Source: Bacteroidota bacterium (lineage in GTDB: Bacteria > Bacteroidota > Bacteroidia > Chitinophagales > Chitinophagaceae). From it: DNA of 10,606 nt. The notes under the pieces are model-generated. The model was not told the origin of the DNA. It was given only the letters and a program-made list of their open reading frames with translations, and did no database searches. Each line of letters opens with the position of its first letter. The stretch's first letter is position 1. The stretch is from the NCBI GenBank assembly GCA_023392575.1, contig JAEVYV010000349.1, forward strand, positions 1 to 10,606, written 5' to 3'. Shown here one piece after another: positions 1 to 5,783 of the stretch. The translations under genes and the position numbers were made by a program.

Positions 1-595
1 GTACGGCGCCGGTAACTCCAATTCGGGTCAGCTTTTTAGCCGATACGGGTAGGGCGCCGGAGCCAATCCAGGGAAAGAACTTTCGCTTAGTAATGCGCCA
101 TCCTTTTTTGAACAGTAAATGGTCCAGCGACTGCTTGCCACTGCCTGTTAAAAAAATAGTAAAGCCCGAGGCCAGGCCCAGAATACCGATTTGCCATTCA
201 TCGAGACATGTGGTGCCCAACCAACCGGCGCTCAGTAAAATGCCCAGGGCCAGGCCCACAATAGCCAGGCTCATTAACCGGGTAAATAAACCGGCTATGA
301 AAAGAAAGCCAACCAGGCCTTCCACAATGGTAAAGGCAAGCATAAACCACCACAATGCTTCGCCGTTCGATACCAGGTATTCGATCATGGGTTTGATAAG
401 GAGGGCATTGGGTAGAAAGTGATTAAATTTTTCACCAATATATCCGGCCTGATCCGGATCCAATTTGTTTTCTAAAACCAACCTTCTCCAGAAGGCCGAA
501 AAATAGGTCCAGCCGGTGACCAGCCTAAGCGATAACGTAAAAAGCCCGGCGGCAGAGGGGGACAGTGATATGGATGTGCTGTTGTGTTGATTCAT
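1..595 (-). CDS. DoxD-type membrane protein (TQO small subunit DoxD domain), 3' end cut by window edge
   Basis: I translated this from the sequence; it has no stop because it runs off the left edge, so 198 residues are visible. The protein begins MNQHNSTSIS at an ATG at 593-595. The body matches the DoxD family (small subunit of thiosulfate:quinone oxidoreductase in Acidianus, DoxX superfamily): LSLRLVTGWTYFSAFWRRLV (21-40), GYIGEKFNHFLPNALLIKPM (51-70), VEGLVGFLFIAGLFTRL (91-107), and GWLGTTCLDEWQIG (124-137). Hydrophobic segments lie near 18-37, 83-103, 107-126 and 134-152, so it is an inner-membrane protein. Many Bacteroidota homologues carry a DoxA-like domain after DoxD; the visible C-terminus (KKLTRIGVTGAV) would be just before it, but that part is outside the window. 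Thiosulfate oxidation is a family-level guess: in Bacteroidota the substrate is not established. The preceding co-oriented small gene ends 102 bp upstream and may be co-transcribed. Confidence 0.88.
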   Translation of the reverse strand, partial: MNQHNSTSISLSPSAAGLFTLSLRLVTGWTYFSAFWRRLVLENKLDPDQAGYIGEKFNHFLPNALLIKPMIEYLVSNGEALWWFMLAFTIVEGLVGFLFIAGLFTRLMSLAIVGLALGILLSAGWLGTTCLDEWQIGILGLASGFTIFLTGSGKQSLDHLLFKKGWRITKRKFFPWIGSGALPVSAKKLTRIGVTGAV

Positions 596-622
596 TTTGT
601 AGGATTATAATAATAGTATTCT

Positions 623-646
623 CTGGCAAGGAAAGCTCATTGCCAG
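623..646. repeat. 7-bp perfect inverted repeat upstream of the DoxD gene
   Basis: CTGGCAA (623-629) and TTGCCAG (640-646) form perfect 7-bp arms around a 10-nt spacer. It lies 28-51 bp before the DoxD start and within the 102-bp gap after the small upstream gene. It could be a hairpin in the transcript, a weak attenuator, or an operator; there is no T-tract after it on the coding strand, so it is not a textbook terminator. Confidence 0.5.
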
Positions 647-697
647 ACGATTAGAAAAATCTGTTGCTAAAGAAAAATTGCTGAAAAGGAGAGTGGA

Positions 698-1078
698 TCA
701 GGCGAATATTTTCATCTGCCGGTATAGAATAAACAAAGGAACGCCTTCAGAGGAAAAATAAAACCGGTTTGATTGGGAGAAAAAAGATTGCCTGAAAAGT
801 TCCGGCAGCATGAATAAGATTGCTGCCAGAAAAGGAAGGGGGTAAAAAATATGTTGGGATGAGGCTTCCTGGCTATTTATGGAAAGGGTTTCCTGAAAAT
901 GACAGGTATTGTCCGCCGGTAAAACTGCTTTAAAATGATTCAGCAGGGGGGTGGCCGGCACACTGAAATAAGCCTGCAGCGTTTTTCTGACCGCACAAGA
1001 TGAAAGGATGGTTAGTACAATAGCAACACAGACAAACGCCGATAGCCCTATTTTTTTATAGCTGTATTTTTTGTTCAT
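698..1078 (-). CDS. Small membrane-anchored or lipoprotein-like protein of unknown function
   Basis: 126 residues from the ATG at 1076-1078 (MNKKYSYKKIG). An upstream in-frame start would add eight residues, but this ATG sits directly before a basic stretch and a hydrophobic segment, as expected for a signal or anchor, and leaves room for the -7 element at 1109-1116. Residues 10-28 form a hydrophobic helix ending in LSSC, which fits a lipobox with Cys28 as the lipidated residue. A second hydrophobic stretch (about 79-95, LPFLAAILFMLPELF) could be a transmembrane helix, which would be unusual for a simple lipoprotein. There is one further Cys in DNTCHF (Cys59). I do not recognise a family. It is followed 102 bp later by the DoxD gene on the same strand, so a shared transcript and a role near that membrane protein are plausible. 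That is inference from position only. Confidence 0.65.
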   Translation of the reverse strand: MNKKYSYKKIGLSAFVCVAIVLTILSSCAVRKTLQAYFSVPATPLLNHFKAVLPADNTCHFQETLSINSQEASSQHIFYPLPFLAAILFMLPELFRQSFFSQSNRFYFSSEGVPLFILYRQMKIFA

Positions 1079-1108
1079 GCAAAACTGTCTGCTTTGTACC
1101 AAGGGTTA

Positions 1109-1116
1109 CAAATTTA
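1109..1116 (-). promoter_or_regulatory. Candidate Bacteroidota -7 promoter element (TAAATTTG)
   Basis: On the minus strand this reads TAAATTTG, a full match to the Bacteroidota primary sigma -7 consensus TAnnTTTG. It is 30 bp before the ATG at 1078. No TTG/TTTG is found at the usual spacing of about 19 bp upstream; the nearest TTG is about 27 bp away, so the promoter is only half supported. Confidence 0.4.
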
Positions 1117-1223
1117 GAAGTTTGCCCGTGGCAGTTTGTTAAACAAGGCTTAAGAAGTTCATTCCTTAGGGTTGCATGGTGTCGGAGAACAGAAACAAGT
1201 GTTCGGTTTTCGGATGACAAAGC

Positions 1224-1271
1224 AGGACAAGCCTTTGCGCCAATAATGTGTTGTGTGCAAAGGCTTGTCCT
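1224..1271. repeat. 15-bp perfect inverted repeat, strong hairpin between two leftward genes
   Basis: AGGACAAGCCTTTGC (1224-1238) and GCAAAGGCTTGTCCT (1257-1271) are exact reverse complements with an 18-nt loop. A G-T wobble and a C-G pair could extend the stem inward by two. It lies about 75 bp after the stop of the alpha/beta hydrolase and about 145 bp before the next gene. It is the most stable hairpin in the window by arm length. There is no T-run on either side, so a U-less terminator or RNA-stabilising stem fits better than a classical intrinsic terminator. A remnant of a small mobile element is also possible. Confidence 0.8.
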
Positions 1272-1344
1272 ATTTATAACAAAACTGAGAGGTACATCAC
1301 CCCCAAAATGCCGCGTTATTTTTCTATTGATGTTTTTGACCTTA

Positions 1345-2226
1345 CTAATATCTATCTGCTTGCTGCACGTTTGTTGAGTACACCTGGTGCGTGGCGGTGG
1401 CAAACGTAATCAGGTCCCTGTTCAATTGCTCCCGGTGTGTGTAAAAGAGCCCATGGGGCGCCCCTTCGTAAACCAGGTACTGGCTGCCGGCAATCAGGGA
1501 TGCGGTACGATTGCTGCTGACTTCAATGGGAACGATTTTGTCTGCATCGCCATGGATGATCAGCGTGGGTACGTCTATGGTGTTTATGTCTTCTCTAAAA
1601 TCTGTCTGGGCAAAAGACAGAACACATTGCTCCGTACTGCGGGCGGTGGCCAGGGAAGCCAGCATGCGGTAATAGTCCAACAGCGGCGTGCTGACCGGAT
1701 GCGAAACCACGTTAACGCCAAAAAACTTCTTACCGAAGTCGTCCAGGAAATTAATGCGGTCCTTCTTTATTTGGTTCAGCATTTCGGCAAACACAGTTTG
1801 ATCCACACCTTCGGGGTTGTCGCTGGTTTTGGCCAGATAGGGCAGTACGGTGCTCACCAATACAATGCGGGCAATCCGGTCCGTACCATAATGGCTCAGG
1901 TATCGTGCCACCTCTCCGCCACCCATAGAAAACCCAACAAGGGTTACTTCACGAAGATCCAGGTGGTCCAAAATGGCCTTCAGGTCATCGGCAAGGCTGT
2001 CGTAATCATAGCCCTCCCAGGGTTTGGTTGATTTGCCAAAACCCCGGCGGTCGTATTTTATCACCCGAAGGCCGGCGTTAACAAGATCGCTTAACTGGTA
2101 CTCCCACATCTCACGGCTTAGCGGCCACCCGTGAATCAGTACAATAGGTTTCCCTTTGCCATAATCAGAGTAGGCAAGGTTGATTTCCTCGCCGGTAGTT
2201 GCATCTGTAGTTGTGATGAATTTCAT
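1345..2226 (-). CDS. Alpha/beta hydrolase, non-heme chloroperoxidase/arylesterase type
   Basis: 293 residues from the ATG at 2224-2226 (MKFITTTDAT). A TTG start seven codons further upstream is possible but less likely. The fold's landmarks are clear: oxyanion motif IHGWPLS (31-37), nucleophile elbow GFSMGGG with Ser100 (98-104), acid in HGDADKIVP, probably Asp229 (225-233), and catalytic His258 in GAPHGL. YDRRGFGKS (58-66) is typical of the cofactor-free haloperoxidase/esterase branch. Proteins of this branch hydrolyse esters and can form peracids from carboxylic acids and peroxide; the real substrate cannot be read from the sequence. No signal peptide is seen, so it is probably cytoplasmic. 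The last 16 or so residues (after about 277) extend beyond the usual end of the fold and look like a variable tail. It is transcribed divergently from the histidine kinase gene across a 416-bp spacer. Confidence 0.9.
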   Translation of the reverse strand: MKFITTTDATTGEEINLAYSDYGKGKPIVLIHGWPLSREMWEYQLSDLVNAGLRVIKYDRRGFGKSTKPWEGYDYDSLADDLKAILDHLDLREVTLVGFSMGGGEVARYLSHYGTDRIARIVLVSTVLPYLAKTSDNPEGVDQTVFAEMLNQIKKDRINFLDDFGKKFFGVNVVSHPVSTPLLDYYRMLASLATARSTEQCVLSFAQTDFREDINTIDVPTLIIHGDADKIVPIEVSSNRTASLIAGSQYLVYEGAPHGLFYTHREQLNRDLITFATATHQVYSTNVQQADRY

Positions 2227-2642
2227 GATGAAAGGTTTTAAGTTCAACGATGAGTAAGCAAACTGCTGTGCAGGTGAATGTAACGCGGAAGAACCGCCAC
2301 AAGAATTGCACCACCATAGAGGCTTGCTTCAAGAAAAAACATCGCTTTCCAGTGACGGTGAAAATGCAAATAACTATCCGCCCAGTTTTATAGATCGGAT
2401 ATTGTAAGCGATTTTAATGCGTAAGACGGCCGGAATTACGGCTGGAATTTGAGTGGTTGTGTGTTTTATAAAAAGCCTGGAAAGGAAGTAACAACCGCCA
2501 CCATATTCTTTGTTAAGAATGAAACCTTCCATCCAAGTCCAGGAATTTTAATTTATCTTTTTCCTACATTTATCTATCTCATTTCCCACCCGTGAAAATA
2601 AACTGTACAAGTTTTTATTTTATCAGTCCGTAAACGGGTACC
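2227..2642. other. Divergent intergenic spacer (416 bp) between hydrolase and histidine kinase genes
   Basis: I see no convincing coding sequence here. It must carry the promoters of both divergent genes, but no full TAnnTTTG with a correctly spaced TTG was found in either direction; TACATTTA near 2573 is a one-mismatch candidate for the kinase. It also holds a short stem GCGG/CCGC (2285-2297) and a 12-bp tandem repeat (2426-2449). The stretch before the kinase start is AT-rich, as expected for a promoter region. Confidence 0.5.
2426..2449. repeat. Tandem 12-bp repeat in the divergent spacer
   Basis: ACGGCCGGAATT (2426-2437) is followed directly by ACGGCTGGAATT (2438-2449), identical at 11 of 12 positions. 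The position in a divergent promoter region would suit a pair of protein-binding half sites, but a chance duplication cannot be excluded. Confidence 0.5.
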
Positions 2643-4304
2643 ATGAAATTCAGCTTTTCTCAGAAACTACTCATCGTGTTTCTTCTAGTAATTGCAGGCA
2701 TTGTCTTACTTGCTGCCATTACCTACCGGAACAATAAGATACACCAGGAAACATCTCAATTATTAGACCGTGCCCATCAAATGCAGGACGAGTCTGAAAA
2801 TCTGAGTTCTTTTATTAAGGATCAGGAGTCGCGGGTGAAAGGATTTATTATGACCGGCGACACCGCGTTCATTGAGCCCTTTCCGGCCAATACGCAATAT
2901 ATTTTTCACCAGTTGGAGGAATTAAAAAAACTTTCCTATGAGGCGCCTTCGCAAAGGCTGAGAATAGATAGCCTGGAAAGTCAGGTGCATGAGAAATTTG
3001 ACTTTCTTCACCGCTGGATTGCGGCCAAAAAAACGGAAGGTTTTGCCGCCGCACAAAAGCTCATGAACACCGAAGTGGAACTGAGGCGCATGGATACCAT
3101 CAACCGCCTCATCAACGACTTGCACGCGGAAGAGAATAAAGTGGTATTGATGCGGAAAGAGGCCAATGACAAAAGCCTAAGCCGGTTTACTTTTTTTTAC
3201 GAACTGCTGGTTGCCTTTTTACTTCTCACCATCATCATCTCCTTTGGATTGTTGTGGCATCACCTGAGGCTCCGGTTACAAACAGAGAAACTGCTCAGGG
3301 ACAACAAGCAGTTGTTGCAATCCGTAATGGATTATAGTGCGGCACTGATTTTTATCAAAGACCTGAAGGGGCGGTATATTCTGGTGAACAGGCAGTTTGA
3401 AGAAGCCTATCATGTTAAAAAAGAACAGGTGCTGGGCAAAACGGACCAGGACCTGTTTCCGGAGTCTTTTTGGAAGAGATACACAGAAACCGACCAGCGG
3501 GTAATTTCCGAAAACAAAAGCTTTGAGGCCCGCGAAGACATATTGCAGGATGGCCGGCCGCATCCGTATTATTCGGTTAAGTTCCCTTTATACAAAAGCA
3601 CCGGGGAGATGTACGGCATCGGTGGCATTTCTACCGATATTGCCGATTTGCTGATGGAGCAACAACTAGAGCGGCAAAAAGAAGTGGCGCAACTCACCAT
3701 TGAAGCGCAAGAGCAGGAACGAAAAAATATTGGAAGGGAATTGCACGATAACATCAGCCAACTGTTGACCACGTCCCAAATCCTGATCGACTCGGCCTTA
3801 AATATGGAAGGAGAGATGGAGAAGTTGTGTTTGCAAAAAAGTCGGGAAGCGCTGGCCAGTGCCATGACCGAAATCAGGAACCTGTCCCACTCCCTGATGC
3901 CGCCTTCTTTTGAGGATGATGATTTTACCAGTACCATAGATGAAATGGCCTCTACGCTGCGCCTGTCCAACAATATGGAAGTGCATTTGCTGATCTCGCC
4001 CAGGGAGCAGCTCAATAAAATACAAAATAAAACCAAGCTGGCCCTTTACCGGATCATACAGGAGCAGATCCAAAACGTGATCAAATACGCCAGGGCGTCT
4101 GTTGTAGGAATTGACCTGCGGCTGACCGGACGAATGGTTAATTTAAAAATTTCGGATAATGGGGTAGGGTTTGATCCCCAAAAAAAAGCAAAGGGCTTTG
4201 GGCTGAAAAATATTTACAGCCGGGCCGAAGTGTTGAATGGCAAGATGAACATTAAAAGTGCTCCGGGTAAGGGCAGTACGGTGAATGTTGAAATTCCTGT
4301 TTGA
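2643..4304 (+). CDS. Membrane sensor histidine kinase (CHASE3-PAS-HisKA_3-HATPase)
   Basis: 553 residues. A first transmembrane helix (about 7-27) precedes a mostly helical extracytoplasmic region (about 28-180) that fits CHASE3, including RVKGFIMTGD near 64-73. A second transmembrane helix spans about 182-205. A PAS domain follows (about 222-335; IFIKDLKGRYILVN, VLGKTDQDLFP). The dimerisation domain is of the NarX/DegS/LiaS (HisKA_3) type: EQERKNIGRELHDNISQLL with phosphoacceptor His368. The ATPase domain has EQIQNVIKYA with Asn478 (N box), DNGVGFD at 505-511 (G1), and GFGLKNIYSRA plus GKGSTVNVEIP (G2). All residues needed for catalysis appear present. HisKA_3 kinases normally pair with LuxR-type (NarL/FixJ) response regulators, but none lies in this window, so its partner is elsewhere. 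Ligand unknown. No Shine-Dalgarno is visible before the ATG. Confidence 0.93.
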   Translation: MKFSFSQKLLIVFLLVIAGIVLLAAITYRNNKIHQETSQLLDRAHQMQDESENLSSFIKDQESRVKGFIMTGDTAFIEPFPANTQYIFHQLEELKKLSYEAPSQRLRIDSLESQVHEKFDFLHRWIAAKKTEGFAAAQKLMNTEVELRRMDTINRLINDLHAEENKVVLMRKEANDKSLSRFTFFYELLVAFLLLTIIISFGLLWHHLRLRLQTEKLLRDNKQLLQSVMDYSAALIFIKDLKGRYILVNRQFEEAYHVKKEQVLGKTDQDLFPESFWKRYTETDQRVISENKSFEAREDILQDGRPHPYYSVKFPLYKSTGEMYGIGGISTDIADLLMEQQLERQKEVAQLTIEAQEQERKNIGRELHDNISQLLTTSQILIDSALNMEGEMEKLCLQKSREALASAMTEIRNLSHSLMPPSFEDDDFTSTIDEMASTLRLSNNMEVHLLISPREQLNKIQNKTKLALYRIIQEQIQNVIKYARASVVGIDLRLTGRMVNLKISDNGVGFDPQKKAKGFGLKNIYSRAEVLNGKMNIKSAPGKGSTVNVEIPV

Positions 4305-4355
4305 TGTTTTTGTTTTTGGTTTCCCTGCCAAAAGCAATGCGGAACAAACCGTGCG

Positions 4356-4418
4356 TGGCTGTCTGGGCCGACGGTATGATAGGCCTTCGACAAGCTCAGG
4401 GTGACAAACACACAGCCA
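4356..4418. repeat. Inverted repeat spanning the gap between convergent genes, containing a REP-like word
   Basis: TGGCTGT (4356-4362) and ACAGCCA (4412-4418) are perfect 7-bp arms, about 50 nt apart, between the stops of the convergent kinase and DUF2784 genes. The arms enclose the REP-like word at 4384-4405. This arrangement could serve as a two-way transcription end or be the footprint of a small repetitive element. Confidence 0.45.
4384..4405. repeat. Widespread REP-like short repeat (CTTCGACAAGCTCAGGGTGA type)
   Basis: The 22 bases here contain CTTCGACAAGCTCAGGGTGA. From general knowledge this word, with its complement, is scattered in intergenic DNA of many bacterial genomes; translated it gives the familiar spurious peptides containing TLSLSK and PELVEG. 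It is non-coding and typical of gaps between convergent genes. Only one copy is in this window. Confidence 0.7.
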
Positions 4419-4444
4419 ATCCATAATGCGTTCTGTTATTTATT

Positions 4445-4837
4445 TTAAGAAGTCATCACTTGCCGCTTTTTGTGTTTCCGGTCTTTTATATTCAGCCAAA
4501 TGCTCATGAAAAGGCTTAGTAAAAAAATGAGCAGCGTGGTGTTTTCTACCAGCGATTCGTTAAAGTCGTGGCCCGTAAGTTCAAGCAAAAGCAAATGGAT
4601 ATACGATTGCGGCTGGTCGTGCAGGCCTAAGTGCCTGCGCACATTCCAATGCCAGTCTGTACAAAAACAATAGCCCCACCCATGCCAGATGCCCAGCACA
4701 AACCAGGAAAATGCAGTAAGCAAAAGCGTCACCAAATTCCATTTCCGGGTTTTGCGAAAGATCCAGCCTGTTATATTAAAAAGCGTAAAGGTTGTATGAA
4801 ACACGAAGAAAAAACCGTTGAGAAATGAATACCACAT
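4445..4837 (-). CDS. DUF2784-like small integral membrane protein
   Basis: 130 residues from the ATG at 4835-4837. Three hydrophobic helices are visible, about 4-27, 35-53 and 99-117. Between the second and third is GYCFCTDWHWNVRRHLG (55-71); a Cys, TDWHW and a basic stretch at this place are characteristic of DUF2784 proteins. The C-terminus is strongly basic (KDRKHKKRQ), as expected for a cytoplasmic tail. The function of the family is not known. It converges with the histidine kinase; upstream on the same strand, 142 bp away, is the DinB-fold gene. The family assignment is from pattern memory, not a search. Confidence 0.72.
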   Translation of the reverse strand: MWYSFLNGFFFVFHTTFTLFNITGWIFRKTRKWNLVTLLLTAFSWFVLGIWHGWGYCFCTDWHWNVRRHLGLHDQPQSYIHLLLLELTGHDFNESLVENTTLLIFLLSLFMSIWLNIKDRKHKKRQVMTS

Positions 4838-4937
4838 ACTGGTTTATCAATTAACCTGGTGGCCGCTTTTACTCATGTAACCGTTTGGGCAGGTGGTTTG
4901 TTCAAAGCCTTTAAAATTATATTCTCAAGCTAAAGCG

Positions 4938-4955
4938 GTTGTGACAACAATTGTT
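4938..4955. repeat. Overlapping small palindromes between the DinB-fold and DUF2784 genes
   Basis: GTTGTGACAAC (4938-4948) is a perfect odd-centre palindrome and AACAATTGTT (4946-4955) a perfect 10-bp palindrome overlapping it by three bases. They lie 25-42 bp after the stop of the leftward DinB-fold gene and about 100 bp before the DUF2784 start. On the plus strand a run of six T follows, so a weak terminator for rightward transcription is possible; an operator for the DUF2784 gene is another reading. Confidence 0.4.
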
Positions 4956-4979
4956 TTTTAGTGCCGGTTCCGGACAATT

Positions 4980-5471
4980 TTATTCAGTTCTATGGTCTGA
5001 TAGCTTTCTGTATTTTGTTCCAATATAATCCACAAAATCAGGCTCCAGGCCCTGCTGCCGGACAATTGTTTGTATCTGCGCCCTGTGGTGGATTGAATGG
5101 TAGTTTAGCTGCAATGCAATGTCTTTTGGGGTTGCCGCCCAAAGCCCTCCATCAAAGCCCACAAAGGTAATTTCTGTTGACAACTCTTCATCCGTAGACG
5201 AGCTGATGTAATCCATCCAGGGTTCCAGGCTTTTGTTCCACTCTTCTTCGAGATGGGCCAATTCGTAAACCGGCTCCCACCAGCTCAAGCGGGGAGCGCT
5301 GGGGTGTTGTTTCATTCTTGCCATCCATTTGTACTGGCAATTGATCAGGTGGCTGAACAATTTTATACTTTCCTCTTTATCGGCCAGGAGCCCGATTTTG
5401 GTGAGCAGTTTTTTGTTGGTTTCGCTGTTGTACTGAAACGTGTCCAGCAAATACTCTTTCATTTGCATCAT
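4980..5471 (-). CDS. DinB-family four-helix protein, probable metal-dependent
   Basis: 163 residues. The DinB/YfiT-like fold is supported by the three spaced histidines expected to bind a divalent metal: His41 in SHLINCQYKW, and His125 and His129 in NYHSIHHRAQI. The tail GLEPDFVDYIGTKY (141-154) is also typical: DinB-like proteins commonly have P-x-x-DY near this position. Length is usual for the family. Members include DNA-damage-inducible DinB of Bacillus (not the polymerase of E. coli) and thiol-dependent transferases; the reaction here is not predictable. Three ATGs lie within the first four codons (5471, 5468, 5462), so the start is uncertain by a few residues. No signal peptide, so cytoplasmic. 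No neighbour suggests a pathway. Confidence 0.85.
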   Translation of the reverse strand: MMQMKEYLLDTFQYNSETNKKLLTKIGLLADKEESIKLFSHLINCQYKWMARMKQHPSAPRLSWWEPVYELAHLEEEWNKSLEPWMDYISSSTDEELSTEITFVGFDGGLWAATPKDIALQLNYHSIHHRAQIQTIVRQQGLEPDFVDYIGTKYRKLSDHRTE

Positions 5472-5783
5472 GGCAAAAGGATTTAAAGATTTAGTGCTAC
5501 AAAATGGTTTTGGCTAATGAATAAGGCTTGTGGCAGTGAAGGTATTTCGTTCTTGCTGGCCTCAGGCCTGTGCAACTAAAATACAAAAGTTCGTTGATTC
5601 TATTGACAGGCGTTGCTTTGATTAACACGATCAATCTGTATAACGATATGATTCTTTGTTTTGGGTTGCCCCGCCAGGCAACCACCCCTTCCTGTTGCGT
5701 GCCGCCGATTGCCTATTTTAAAATCCGTTCTTATGCGGAAAATACACTCAACGGAAAAACAGTACTTGCCTGCTAGCATGTTT
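5472..5783. other. Intergenic spacer (312 bp) with one strong hairpin
   Basis: No convincing gene here; the small open frames lack family features. The spacer follows the leftward secreted protein gene and should hold the promoter of the DinB-fold gene, for which no full TAnnTTTG was found. The clear structure is a 7-bp perfect hairpin, GGTTGCC (5664-5670) and GGCAACC (5677-5683), with a 6-nt loop, about 100 bp after the stop codon of the leftward gene. It lacks a T-tract on either strand. Confidence 0.5.
5664..5683. repeat. 7-bp GC-rich hairpin downstream of the secreted WG-like protein gene
   Basis: GGTTGCC and GGCAACC arms with loop CCGCCA. It could end or stabilise the leftward transcript. 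The lack of a following U-run makes a classical terminator unlikely. Confidence 0.45.

Noticed and set aside
93..422. Open frame of 109 codons on the plus strand
   Set aside because: It lies opposite the DoxD gene, whose reverse-strand protein matches a known family; the plus-strand product is rich in Pro/Arg and has no recognisable domain.
1056..1403. Minus-strand open frame of 115 codons bridging the hydrolase end and the next gene
   Set aside because: It overlaps two better supported genes and runs through the 15-bp inverted repeat; the protein looks random.
1387..2031. Long plus-strand open frame of 214 codons
   Set aside because: It is antisense to the alpha/beta hydrolase, which has a complete catalytic triad; the antisense product shows no family features.
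3569..4036. Ser/Cys-rich minus-strand open frame of 155 codons
   Set aside because: It is the shadow of the kinase core, where the sense frame has all catalytic motifs.
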